A program made the position numbers and the translations under genes. Positions 19,570-28,453 of a DNA stretch of 64,000 nucleotides are shown here, piece after piece. This DNA is from Telluribacter humicola (GTDB taxonomy: Bacteria; Bacteroidota; Bacteroidia; Cytophagales; Spirosomataceae): positions 2,046,001 through 2,110,000 of the forward strand of contig NZ_JAFIQT010000001.1 in NCBI RefSeq assembly GCF_017355935.1. Reading direction: 5' to 3'. Position 1 is the stretch's first letter. Every line of letters begins with the position of its first letter. The notes below the pieces were generated by a model that saw only the letters and a list, made by a program, of their open reading frames with translations, had not been told where the DNA came from and did not search any database.

Positions 19570-20058
19570 TTATTGAATAACATTCACCCGTACACGTTGT
19601 GTAACAATCTGAGTGTTATCGTCCAGCGTAACCAGGAAGATAAAAGCAAGTTCCTGACCTGCAGCTACGGGAGTAGTAGCCGTACGGCGCTTAGTCTGGA
19701 ATTCTGGGATAGTCGTTGTGAACACGGCCTTAGTACCCTCGCCCGCAATTGGAGTCGACAGATAGTTAGCGCCTGTATTCAGCGTACCTACGTTGATTGA
19801 GTTGGCACCAGCTGCGACCTTAGAGATCTCTTTGATGGTACGTCCTGATGACTCAGGAATCGACAACTCAATACGAATCGGATCATTGGCTGCCAGCGAT
19901 ACGCGGTAAAAAGGATCAAATCCGTACGTAGTCGCATTGGTGAACGTAACCGGTATAGGTGCTATGTTGTCGCTGTTGAACACGCCATAGTCCTTCTCGC
20001 AGGAAGTGATCGTGATCAGGGCGATAAATAGACCAATTATATTGATAAGTTTTTTCAT
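19570..20058 (-). CDS. Small secreted lipoprotein downstream of SusD (unknown family)
   Basis: Lipoprotein of 162 aa; I start at the ATG at 20056-20058 because it gives a clean signal (MKKLINIIGLFIALITITSC) and removes the 11-nt overlap with the SusD stop that an upstream ATG (20094) would create. After the Cys at about residue 20 the mature part is Thr/Ala-rich and predicted mostly beta-strand, for example FDPFYRVSLAANDPIRIELS and QIVTQRVRVNVIQ. I cannot name a family; position suggests a surface-exposed accessory of the SusCD pair, comparable in role with SusE/SusF-like proteins. It is the last gene of a three-gene operon. Confidence 0.75.
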   Translation of the reverse strand: MKKLINIIGLFIALITITSCEKDYGVFNSDNIAPIPVTFTNATTYGFDPFYRVSLAANDPIRIELSIPESSGRTIKEISKVAAGANSINVGTLNTGANYLSTPIAGEGTKAVFTTTIPEFQTKRRTATTPVAAGQELAFIFLVTLDDNTQIVTQRVRVNVIQ

Positions 20059-20083
20059 GTTTGTTTCTATTGAGTAGTTTGAA

Positions 20084-21538
20084 TTAGTCAACATCCCACC
20101 AAAGTTTCACATTGGAGTAAATATTGGGTGTGAAGTTTGGATTACGAGCAATCTCCTGATCGATGTACTGTGCACGCACAGGACGGGTACCATCTATACC
20201 TACGATATTCTGGTGAGCTGCCAGAGTAGGATAGCCGGTTCTTCTCCAATCATTCCACTGCTCCAGACCGTTTCCAAACGCAGCAATATACTTCTGAGTG
20301 ATGATCTTCTCAATTTTTTGAGCGTCAGTACCTGTCAGTGCTACTTCGGTAGGATTGGCTGCAAAGTAAGCATCAATCTCAGCTGCAGTAACACCAGCCA
20401 GTTGCATAGAAGCACGAATACCTTCCTGATACAACGCCTCGGCATCACCGGCAGTACCCAGCGTAATGGCTGACTCCGCCAGGATAAATGCACGCTGCGC
20501 ATTGGTAACCAGACGAACGGGACCTTCACCGGCAGCACCGGTTACGTAAGAGCTGAAACGTGACCATGAAGACTGAGGCTGAGGTAGTGTACCACGGAAG
20601 CCGTTATCAATAGTTACGTAGCTACCAGTCGGCTTCGTTACGAACTTCTCCAGACGAGGATCATTCTTGCCTTGCAGCAGGTTTACGAAACGAGTACTGA
20701 TGATCACTTCATTTCTGAAGGACTGACCCTCCTGAGCTGCCCACTCAAAAACAGGAGCTTTACTACCTACCGATGAACCAAATTTAACACTCAGGTTTTC
20801 TGAGTTTTGCTTGATATACGTACCGTTAGCAAGTACCTGATCAATGATCTGTTTGGCCAGTGCAGGCTCTTTGCGAGAGATTGTATTGGCGAACTTCAGA
20901 AGGATAGTGTTACCGGCTTTTTTCCAGTTCTCGATGTTTCCACCGTAGATCAGATCATCAGCTCCGGGCTTAACAGTCGTAGGAGCTTCCAGGTCAGCAA
21001 GGCCTTCTTTAACCAGGTCAAACAAGCCTTGGATCTGAGCAGTACCTTTGTAGATATCCTCCTGCTTGTCAACTCGAGGCTGTGTGTTAGCATCACCTAA
21101 TAATGCTTCTGAGTAGGGTACATCACCCCATACGTCAGTAGCAATCGAGAAGGTATACGCCTTCATGATCTTGGCGATACCAGAGTAGGCCTTAGCACCG
21201 ATAGCATCAGCTGACTCGATGGTCTTGTTGTAAGAAACCAGAGCGCCGCCGTAAATCTCAAAACGCCACTGGTTCTGGAAATCTCCACCATTGGTGTTAT
21301 AGATATCATAGGCTTGTGGGTTACCACCAGCACCAGCCGTTACGCTTATGACAGTAGAAGCGAAGCGGTTCAGTTCATTATTGGTAGCAAAGGCCGTACC
21401 TGTCAGGGCAGTTGGCAAAAGTACTGCCGGGGGAACACTTGTAGGATTGTTCGGAGTCTGGTTGATATCCAGAAAATCATTACAAGAGGTGGCTGTCAAC
21501 AGCAAGGCCCCCGCTATGTATGTGATTACTTTTTTCAT
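20084..21538 (-). CDS. SusD/RagB-family outer-membrane lipoprotein (second pair)
   Basis: Lipoprotein of 484 aa (signal ending LLLTATSC, Cys at about residue 19, then NDFLDINQTPNNPTSV). The helical core includes IAKIMKAYTFSIATDVWGDV and VTNAQRAFILAESAITLGT, and the C-terminal GLEQWNDWRRTGYPTL is a conserved SusD-like_2 element. It lies 19 nt after its SusC partner and 25 nt before the small lipoprotein. It is clearly a paralogue, not a recent copy, of the SusD at 14437, since identity is only patchy. The ligand is not inferable from neighbours. Confidence 0.92.
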   Translation of the reverse strand: MKKVITYIAGALLLTATSCNDFLDINQTPNNPTSVPPAVLLPTALTGTAFATNNELNRFASTVISVTAGAGGNPQAYDIYNTNGGDFQNQWRFEIYGGALVSYNKTIESADAIGAKAYSGIAKIMKAYTFSIATDVWGDVPYSEALLGDANTQPRVDKQEDIYKGTAQIQGLFDLVKEGLADLEAPTTVKPGADDLIYGGNIENWKKAGNTILLKFANTISRKEPALAKQIIDQVLANGTYIKQNSENLSVKFGSSVGSKAPVFEWAAQEGQSFRNEVIISTRFVNLLQGKNDPRLEKFVTKPTGSYVTIDNGFRGTLPQPQSSWSRFSSYVTGAAGEGPVRLVTNAQRAFILAESAITLGTAGDAEALYQEGIRASMQLAGVTAAEIDAYFAANPTEVALTGTDAQKIEKIITQKYIAAFGNGLEQWNDWRRTGYPTLAAHQNIVGIDGTRPVRAQYIDQEIARNPNFTPNIYSNVKLWWDVD

Positions 21539-21557
21539 TTTAGTCAGTTGAGATTTT

Positions 21558-24500
21558 TTAGAAGGTAAATCTTAAGTTAACACCGTAGTTTTTGGTCTGA
21601 GGAGCACCATTCAGATCAAGCCCCTGGATGTTACCTGCACCTTGTGTGTTTATTTCAGGATCGCCGGGGAAGCCAGGAGCGAAGAACCACAGGTTACGGC
21701 CACTTACACCAATTGACGCACCACCGAATGGAGTATTGCGCAACCAGTTGGCAGGCAGGTTATAGTTAAGTGCGATCTCACGCAGACGATATACTGTACC
21801 ATCAAATACAGCACCTTCCGAAGCAAGTCCACCAAGAGCTCCCCAGTAGGTCTGAGCCGGGATCTGGATATTGTTAGGAGTGAAAGTACCATCAGCGTTG
21901 GCAATCACACCGGGTAGTACACGGGGAAGTCCACGATCAACTCCTGTGAAATCGATGTGTCCACCAGTACGTAGATCAACCATGCTGAATGAGTAAAGCT
22001 GACCACCCTGACGGGTATCGAACAGAACGCTCAGGTTCAGACCTTTGTAGTTGAAAGTATTGGTAATACCACCTGTCCAGTTAGGCTGAACACTGGCAAT
22101 CACTTCACCGGCAGTTGCAGGCAGGTACGTACCAGTAGCCGGGTTAACCAGCAGTTCGCCAGCTTCGTTGCGCTGGTTTTTGCTACCAATGATTACACCG
22201 TAAGGGAATCCTTCCTTGATAGATGGGTTGATTCCAGTGAACTGGTTACCAGTGATCGCGGAGTTATCTACACCAGGAGCAATCGAAACTACTTTGTTAC
22301 GGATGCGGGTAAAGTTAGCCGCTACATCCCATTTGAAAGCACCAGTTCTAACAACAGTAGCAGTTAGTACCGCCTCAATACCTTTGTTGGTCATTTCACC
22401 AATGTTGGTAGTACGGGTGTCAAATCCGGAAGCGTTAGAAACCGCTACGTTAAAGATCTGGTTGGTACTGCGGGTGTCGAACAACGCCAGGTCAAGGCCG
22501 AAGCGGTTTCTGAACAAGCCTACGTTCAAACCAACTTCGTACGAAGTTACAAACTCAGGTGTCAGGTTGTTGCTACCAATACGGGTTGAAGGAGTAAAAC
22601 CAGGGATGCTGGCACCACCAACGGATAATGGGAAGTTTACCTGAGCTACGTTATTACCATAAGTAGTAGATACAAATACCGACTGCAGCAGGTAAGGATC
22701 TGCATCACGACCCACGCGGGCTGCACTGGCTCTTACTTTAGTGTATGACAGTACATCAGATTCGATCTTGAACGCGTCGGTTGGTACAAAGCTCACAGCT
22801 ACTGATGGGTAGAAGTAAGCGCTGTTTCCTTTGGGCAGAGTAGAAGATTTATCTACACGACCTGAAAGCTCAAGGAACAGGTACTGGTTGTAGCCCAGTG
22901 ATAGCTGACCGTAGTGACCTACCAGTCTTCTTCTGGTACGCTCTTCATCAGAAGCTGTAAATACTGAACCGTTACTTACGTTGTCGAAGCCTGGGATAGT
23001 CAATGAAGCCGCACTCAATGTAGAGTTCTGGTAGTCACGCTGGTTCAGGTTCTGACCCAATAGGAGAGTAGCATCCAGACCTTCCATCAGGAAGTTGCTC
23101 TTCTGAGCGGTGATCAACAGGTCTCCGTTAAGCTCCGAGTTAAAGGTAGCATCTTCAATGATTTGTCCCTGAGTCTGACGAGCCGAACCAATGCGAAGAG
23201 TCAGTTTACGACGATCCATATAGGTATCAGCCGTTACGCGGTAGGTTACGTTCAACCAGTTGGTGATGTCATAGCCAACTTTCAGGTTACCAAATACACG
23301 GTCTACGTTAGATCTTAGGAATTCGTTGTTCACGCTCCACAGAGGGTGGTTCTGAGCAGGGTTGTAGTAGATACTTCTGCCCAGCTCATTCTGGAAAGGA
23401 CGACCAGCGAAGTCAAAAGAACGGGGAATACGAGTGATCTGACCAAAGGCCGATCCACCGTTACCCATGGTTGTATTCTGCTGGGTAGACTTTACGTATG
23501 TAATAGTACCACCTACACGTACACCATTCGTCAGTTTCTTGTTACCACCTACGGCTACACTGTGACGGTTAAACTCACTGTTAGGAATTACACCATTCTG
23601 GAACATAGAGTTGATGGTAGCAATGTAATTATCATCAATGTTACCAGAAGCAATGCTTACGCCATTCTGGAGGATGCTACCGGTACGGTAGAATTCCTCG
23701 AAGTGGTTAGGATATACCTGGTAAGGTACAGTTTCACCCTGTGAGTTAGTTACAGTTTCAAAGCCTGGTGTGCCAAAACGAGGACCCCATGAGTTAGTAG
23801 ATGTAGGAACGTAGCCATTGTTAACTCCCTGTCCGTATTCATTCTGCAGGGAAGGAAGACCAGTAGCCTGTTGTACGTTATACGAAGAGTTTACAGTTAC
23901 CTCCGTTTTGCCTTTCAGCGTACGGCCACTCTTGGTAGTGATAACGATTGCACCAGCCGAAGCTCTTGAACCATATAGTACAGCAGCAGCAGGTCCTTTC
24001 AGGATGTTGATAGACTCAATCGTCTCAGGAGCAATATCCGACAGACGGTTAGAAGGCTGTGAACCGAACAGTGTGTTCTGGGTATTGTCAGTGTTGTTGT
24101 TGAAGATGATACCATCTACAACGATCAGAGGCTGGTTATTACCGTTGAATGAAGTAATACCACGGATGTTGATGTTAGTAGAGGCACCCGCAGCACCTGA
24201 AGCACTACCAATGTTAACACCAGCCAGTTTACCCTGAAGCGTGTTAAGCAGGTTAGGCTCAGAACGCTGCGAGATAGCGTCACCGCTCACAGACTGTACA
24301 GCATATCCTAAGGAACGGCGATCCCTTTCGATTCCCTGAGCAGTTACTACTACTTCATTGAGCTCATTGATACCTGATTGTAAGGTAACATTAATAACTG
24401 TTTGGTTACCAACTTGTACTTCTTTGCTTTCGAAGCCTACAAAGCTGAATACCAATGTTGCTGATGAAGGAACTGATAACGAGTAGGTACCAGTGTTGTC

Positions 24501-24659
24501 AGTAGTTGTACCTGTGGTTCCCCCTTTGACGGCCACTGTGGCCCCCGGTATAGGCGAACCATCTGTATCCGTAACTCTACCGGATACAGTTTTGCTTTGA
24601 GCATACGTCTGACCAATGGCAAGTAATACGCCCAAAAACAATAGTAGGAGTTTTCTCAT
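21558..24659 (-). CDS. SusC/RagA-family TonB-dependent transporter (second pair)
   Basis: TonB-dependent importer of 1033 aa. I place the start at the ATG at 24657-24659 (MRKLLLLFLGVLLAIGQTYAQ), because the longer frame to 24737 runs through the promoter and adds 26 residues before the signal peptide. The CarboxypepD_reg-like domain (GRVTDTDGSPIPGATVAVKG), plug (INELNEVVVTAQGIERD, then GPAAAVLYGSRASAGAIVI) and barrel ending GVNLRFTF follow. It heads the operon SusC-SusD-lipoprotein. Base composition and codon use look like those of the neighbours, so there is no sign of recent transfer. Confidence 0.95.
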   Translation of the reverse strand: MRKLLLLFLGVLLAIGQTYAQSKTVSGRVTDTDGSPIPGATVAVKGGTTGTTTDNTGTYSLSVPSSATLVFSFVGFESKEVQVGNQTVINVTLQSGINELNEVVVTAQGIERDRRSLGYAVQSVSGDAISQRSEPNLLNTLQGKLAGVNIGSASGAAGASTNINIRGITSFNGNNQPLIVVDGIIFNNNTDNTQNTLFGSQPSNRLSDIAPETIESINILKGPAAAVLYGSRASAGAIVITTKSGRTLKGKTEVTVNSSYNVQQATGLPSLQNEYGQGVNNGYVPTSTNSWGPRFGTPGFETVTNSQGETVPYQVYPNHFEEFYRTGSILQNGVSIASGNIDDNYIATINSMFQNGVIPNSEFNRHSVAVGGNKKLTNGVRVGGTITYVKSTQQNTTMGNGGSAFGQITRIPRSFDFAGRPFQNELGRSIYYNPAQNHPLWSVNNEFLRSNVDRVFGNLKVGYDITNWLNVTYRVTADTYMDRRKLTLRIGSARQTQGQIIEDATFNSELNGDLLITAQKSNFLMEGLDATLLLGQNLNQRDYQNSTLSAASLTIPGFDNVSNGSVFTASDEERTRRRLVGHYGQLSLGYNQYLFLELSGRVDKSSTLPKGNSAYFYPSVAVSFVPTDAFKIESDVLSYTKVRASAARVGRDADPYLLQSVFVSTTYGNNVAQVNFPLSVGGASIPGFTPSTRIGSNNLTPEFVTSYEVGLNVGLFRNRFGLDLALFDTRSTNQIFNVAVSNASGFDTRTTNIGEMTNKGIEAVLTATVVRTGAFKWDVAANFTRIRNKVVSIAPGVDNSAITGNQFTGINPSIKEGFPYGVIIGSKNQRNEAGELLVNPATGTYLPATAGEVIASVQPNWTGGITNTFNYKGLNLSVLFDTRQGGQLYSFSMVDLRTGGHIDFTGVDRGLPRVLPGVIANADGTFTPNNIQIPAQTYWGALGGLASEGAVFDGTVYRLREIALNYNLPANWLRNTPFGGASIGVSGRNLWFFAPGFPGDPEINTQGAGNIQGLDLNGAPQTKNYGVNLRFTF

Positions 24660-24704
24660 ACGATGATTATTTGGTTTGGTTAAGTTGAAAATAGTTTTTC
24701 GGTG

Positions 24705-24737
24705 CAAATATAGCGTTAACAAAAATTTAATTTGCAA
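24705..24737 (-). promoter_or_regulatory. Bacteroidota-type promoter of the second Sus operon
   Basis: On the minus strand TTG (24735-24737), a 22-nt spacer and TATATTTG (24705-24712) fit TTG-N-TAnnTTTG. The predicted start near 24698 leaves a 5' UTR of about 40 nt. Finding this box upstream supports the shorter SusC start. Confidence 0.65.
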
Positions 24738-25256
24738 TAAAACGAGTGCACAAGTGAAATATTTGCCCTAACAACGAAAATCCTTATGGATTGTAATATA
24801 TTTTTAATCCTAATAGCCCCGTTTACGCTCATTATCCTAAAATATTTCAATTATGTACCCCCCATTTCTTTAGAAAAAGTAATTATATATAGACAGTCAC
24901 TGCACTGGAGGAGGATCTGAGGCAGGAGGTGTAGAAGTAGAAATTAAAAATAGTTATATAACAGCAATGATAAATTATAGGTAACCCTTTTGATGAAGTC
25001 GTCTACTACTCGTGTACTGTTGGAGGTATATTAACTAGTTGATAATAAAAGGAATCGGAGGTGAAACGGTATATACGTCCGGTAGAGAAATTTGGATTAG
25101 CCAGATCTGTGAGAGCCTGTGATTCTAATAAATTTCTAATCTAAATAGGAATATACGAAGAAAGTAAAAAGAGCTGCCACAACTGTTGATTGGAACAGAA
25201 GTAGAAAGTATATAGGCGGGAACAGGAAATATTTTACTTTAGATATTTATTATCAA
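24738..25256. other. 519-nt intergenic region without a supported gene
   Basis: AT-rich DNA between the divergent second Sus operon and the M20 peptidase gene. It holds only very short frames (for example 13 codons from about 24993) with no family resemblance, and no clear hairpin or tRNA. A TACTTTAG word about 20 nt before the peptidase start is a weak -7 candidate. Confidence 0.5.
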
Positions 25257-26594
25257 GTGATGATTGGAAAAAGTATGATAAGGAGCTTCTATTTTACTGT
25301 TTTAACGTATGCTGCCTCTGCGGTGATGGCTAGTGCTCAACCTGCTTTGCATGCACAGATTGACCAGAAGGCTAAGTCGCTCGAGGCAAAAGTGATTGAG
25401 TGGCGTCGAGATATTCATCAGCATCCTGAGCTGGGGAACCGTGAGTTCCGGACCGCTGAAAAGGTAGCGAATCACCTGCGTCAGCTCGGCATGGAAGTAA
25501 AAACCGGCGTGGCTCATACGGGTGTAGTGGGTATATTGAAGGGAGGTAGGCTCGGACCCGTGGTAGCCCTTCGAGCCGATATGGATGGACTACCCGTCAC
25601 GGAGCGGGTCAATGTTCCTTTCAAGTCGACCGTTACTACGGAATACAATGGGCAGCAGACGGGGGTGATGCATGCCTGTGGACATGACACCCATGTGGCG
25701 ATGCTGATGGGGGTAGCTGAGGTACTGGTATCAATGAAGAACGAGTTGAAAGGTACCGTTAAATTTATATTTCAGCCCGCTGAGGAGGGCGCTCCAACCG
25801 GCGAGCAGGGCGGAGCCGACCTGATGGTGAAAGAGGGGGTCCTGGAGCATCCGAAGGTAGATGCCATTTTTGGCCTGCACATCAATTCCCAGACCGAAGT
25901 AGGTACGATTCGGTACCGTTCTGGAGCGACAATGGCGGCCGTCGACTGGCTAAGTATCGATGTTAAGGGCAAGCAAACCCACGGCGCGGCTCCCTGGTCA
26001 GGTGTAGATCCTATTGTGACTTCGGCCCAGATCATCACGGGCCTGCAGACGATAGTGAGTCGTAGCCTGGATATTACTAATGCCCCGGCCGTGATAACGA
26101 TTGGTGCCATACACGGGGGAATCAGACAGAATATAATACCGGAAGAGGTAAAGATGATAGGTACCATCCGGACGCTGGATGAGGACATGCACAAACAGGT
26201 ACATAAGCGCATCCAGGATGTAGCTACTAATATAGCCGAAAGTGCCGGGGCGGTAGCCGATGTAAAAATTGAGACGTTGTACCCGGTTACCTATAATAAT
26301 CCTCAACTCACGGAGGAAATGGTACCCTCACTGGAAGCACTGGCCGGTAAAAACAATGTGGTGATTACACCCGCTCAGACCGGAGCAGAGGACTTTTCTT
26401 TCTTTCAGCAGAAAGTACCCGGCTTTTTCTTCTTTCTGGGAGGAATGCCTAAGGGGAGACGTGGACACGAATCCGCCCCTCACCATACCCCTGACTTCTA
26501 TATCGATGAGAGCGGCATGGTACTGGGGGTACGGTCACTGAGCCGTCTGGCAGTAGACTACATGGAAAAGCATGCCTCCAAAAAGGTACAGTAA
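25257..26594 (+). CDS. Secreted M20D-family amidohydrolase/peptidase
   Basis: Metal-dependent amidohydrolase of 445 aa, related to hippurate hydrolase, IAA-amino-acid hydrolase and N-acyl-L-amino-acid amidohydrolase. A signal peptide (to about ASAQ, residue 28) suggests periplasmic export. Metal ligands are visible: C141 and H143 in MHACGHDTH, E176/E177 in FQPAEEGAP, His in FGLHINS, and the C-terminal His in HESAPHHTPDF. WRRDIHQHPELGNREF is the N-terminal family signature. The dimerisation lid lies at about 215-330. An alternative start is the Met at residue 7. It is monocistronic and ends at a strong hairpin. Confidence 0.88.
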   Translation: MMIGKSMIRSFYFTVLTYAASAVMASAQPALHAQIDQKAKSLEAKVIEWRRDIHQHPELGNREFRTAEKVANHLRQLGMEVKTGVAHTGVVGILKGGRLGPVVALRADMDGLPVTERVNVPFKSTVTTEYNGQQTGVMHACGHDTHVAMLMGVAEVLVSMKNELKGTVKFIFQPAEEGAPTGEQGGADLMVKEGVLEHPKVDAIFGLHINSQTEVGTIRYRSGATMAAVDWLSIDVKGKQTHGAAPWSGVDPIVTSAQIITGLQTIVSRSLDITNAPAVITIGAIHGGIRQNIIPEEVKMIGTIRTLDEDMHKQVHKRIQDVATNIAESAGAVADVKIETLYPVTYNNPQLTEEMVPSLEALAGKNNVVITPAQTGAEDFSFFQQKVPGFFFFLGGMPKGRRGHESAPHHTPDFYIDESGMVLGVRSLSRLAVDYMEKHASKKVQ

Positions 26595-26598
26595 TTAA

Positions 26599-26646
26599 TT
26601 AAAATGAGTAAGGGAGTACTAACAGGTACTCCCTTACTCATTTTAA
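26599..26646. terminator. Bidirectional terminator between convergent genes
   Basis: A 21-bp perfect stem (26599-26619 with 26626-26646) and 6-nt loop, ending in TTTTAA on the plus strand. It separates the M20 peptidase from the convergent SDR operon. Confidence 0.9.
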
Positions 26647-26670
26647 TTTGTAAAGGTAAGCGTAGTGCCT

Positions 26671-27471
26671 CTACTGCGGAGCCTGTTTGCGCACCATCCG
26701 ATATAGGAGTGCGGGCCAGAACCGCTTCAGATATACGGCGGCTACTTCTGTAAATCCACCAATATATACTTCCTTCTTTTCATGTCTGACCGCCTCCACG
26801 ATGCGTGCAGCGCATTCCTGTGCCGATAGCCCCTTCTCCTGATTTTCGTCCATTTTTCCATGTTTCTGACCCGTTTCGTTCAGGGCATTGACGGAGACAT
26901 TGGTTTTGATATAGCCGGGGCACACAAGCGTAACCTTAATGTGGCTGTCGTGGCTTTCAGCGCGGAGCGAATCATAAAAGCCGTGCAGAGCATGCTTGGC
27001 GGCATTATACCCGGAGCGCATGGGAGTGCCTATTTTACCGGCCACGCTGCTGATTACCACGAAGTGCCCCCCCTGCTGTTGTAGCATATAAGGAAGTACA
27101 GCTTTGGTAAGGGCTACGGTACTAAAAAAATCTACATCCATCAGGCGACGGTACACCTCCAGCGAAGTATCCTTCACGTAGGATCGCTGGCTGATGCCTG
27201 CATTGTGTACCATGTAGTCAATGCGCTGGAAGTGCTGAATTACCTTTGCTGCCGCCGGTGCCGCCTCATCAAACTGCGTGACATCCATAGGCAGTACCAT
27301 AACGTCCTGCTCCGGCAGGCCCGTCAGCCTTTTTACCCGTTCCAGTTCCTCGGCTCTGCGCGCGGTAAGTACTAGTTGGGCTCCAGCCTTGGCCAGCGCC
27401 AGCGCCAGGGCTTCACCAATACCCGACGAGGCCCCTGTGATCCAGACTACCTTATCTTTAAAATCAGCCAT
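26671..27471 (-). CDS. Short-chain dehydrogenase/reductase (SDR)
   Basis: Classical SDR of 266 aa. The cofactor motif TGASSGIG (residues 12-19), a NADP-favouring Arg pair (TARRAEEL), NAG (N90), catalytic S141/S142 and YNAAK (Y155, K159) are all present. The length and C-terminal basic hydrophobic tail (RFWPALLYRMVRKQAPQ) resemble DHRS7-like membrane-associated SDRs. The substrate is unknown. It follows the LD-carboxypeptidase gene by 15 nt and is the last gene of the K+ channel/LD-carboxypeptidase/SDR operon. Confidence 0.85.
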   Translation of the reverse strand: MADFKDKVVWITGASSGIGEALALALAKAGAQLVLTARRAEELERVKRLTGLPEQDVMVLPMDVTQFDEAAPAAAKVIQHFQRIDYMVHNAGISQRSYVKDTSLEVYRRLMDVDFFSTVALTKAVLPYMLQQQGGHFVVISSVAGKIGTPMRSGYNAAKHALHGFYDSLRAESHDSHIKVTLVCPGYIKTNVSVNALNETGQKHGKMDENQEKGLSAQECAARIVEAVRHEKKEVYIGGFTEVAAVYLKRFWPALLYRMVRKQAPQ

Positions 27472-27486
27472 AGTTGTAGGTACGGT

Positions 27487-28446
27487 TTAGGACTGCTGGC
27501 TGGACAAGTGCAGAAAGTGGAGGGAAACGCCGTCTTCCTTTACGCTCAATCGGGCTGGCAAGCCAACTCCCAGCGCCCGGTTATCGGCTACGTGTCCGGT
27601 CGGGAAGTCGTAGCATATCGGGTAGTTGTACTCCCGGGTGTGTTCCTGAATGATTTCGTAAGCCCCCTTCCCGAAAGTAGGATCGCTGTTATCGCGCATA
27701 TCCGTAAACTGACCTACTATAAGTCCTGCCAGTTGATCCAGCTTTCCACCCCGCTTCAACTGGATCATCATCCGATCCAGATTATAGAAGTATTCCCCTA
27801 CGTCTTCTATGAAGAGTATCTTTCCGGAGGTATCCAGTTCAGACCCGGAGCCCATCAGGTGGGCCAGCAGGCACAGGTTTCCACCTACTACCTCTGCGGT
27901 AGTTTCTCCGATATGATTAAAAGGATGGGGGGGGATGGAGTATCTGACCTCCTCGCCAAATAGCATCCGGCGAAGTGATTCCAGGGCTTCTTCGCCTCCT
28001 TCCTTTGTAAAGATCTTAGCCATCTGGGCATGCAGACTCGCGTAGCCCATCCCGTGCAGGTGCGACAGGAGGGCCGTCAGGTCACTGAATCCAACGATCC
28101 ATTTGGGGTGCTGGCGGAAAGCTGTAAACTCAAGTTTGTCCAGCAAGCGGGAGCAGCCGTACCCGCCTCGGGCTGCAATAATAGCCTTTACGTTCGGATC
28201 ATCTAGCATGGTCTGCAGGTCGTGCAGCCGTAATTCGTCGGTACCTGAGAACTGGTAATGGGAGGTAGTCAGAGACTGGCCTTCGATGACATTAAGATTC
28301 CACTGCTCCCTGAGTACCGCCAGGCCCGGCTTTACGTCCTCATAGTTAATACGACTGGCCGGAGCCAGTACGCCTACGGTATCACCGGGCTGAATAAAAG
28401 GAGGAATAACCAATAAAGTATTAGATTGGGTATTGATTAGGGACAT
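27487..28446 (-). CDS. LD-carboxypeptidase (S66 family, LdcA/MccF-like)
   Basis: Serine peptidase of 319 aa. LdcA proteins cleave the L-Lys/DAP-D-Ala bond of recycled muropeptides in the cytoplasm; MccF relatives hydrolyse microcin C. The nucleophile S121 is in VGFSDLTALL, preceded by ARGGYGCSRLL; the acid is in FIEDVGEYFYNLDRM, and the His in FPTGHVADNRALGVG. No signal peptide is present, consistent with a cytoplasmic recycling enzyme. It sits 7 nt after the channel gene and 15 nt before the SDR gene, so cotranscription is likely, although no shared function is evident. Confidence 0.87.
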   Translation of the reverse strand: MSLINTQSNTLLVIPPFIQPGDTVGVLAPASRINYEDVKPGLAVLREQWNLNVIEGQSLTTSHYQFSGTDELRLHDLQTMLDDPNVKAIIAARGGYGCSRLLDKLEFTAFRQHPKWIVGFSDLTALLSHLHGMGYASLHAQMAKIFTKEGGEEALESLRRMLFGEEVRYSIPPHPFNHIGETTAEVVGGNLCLLAHLMGSGSELDTSGKILFIEDVGEYFYNLDRMMIQLKRGGKLDQLAGLIVGQFTDMRDNSDPTFGKGAYEIIQEHTREYNYPICYDFPTGHVADNRALGVGLPARLSVKEDGVSLHFLHLSSQQS

Positions 28447-28453
28447 AGCTATT

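Noticed and set aside
14437-24659. Polysaccharide-utilisation locus
   Set aside because: No CAZyme, sulfatase or regulator is linked; the only glycosidase is 20 kb away and monocistronic.
24993-25034. 13-codon frame in the large intergenic region
   Set aside because: Too short, no conserved feature and no regulatory context.
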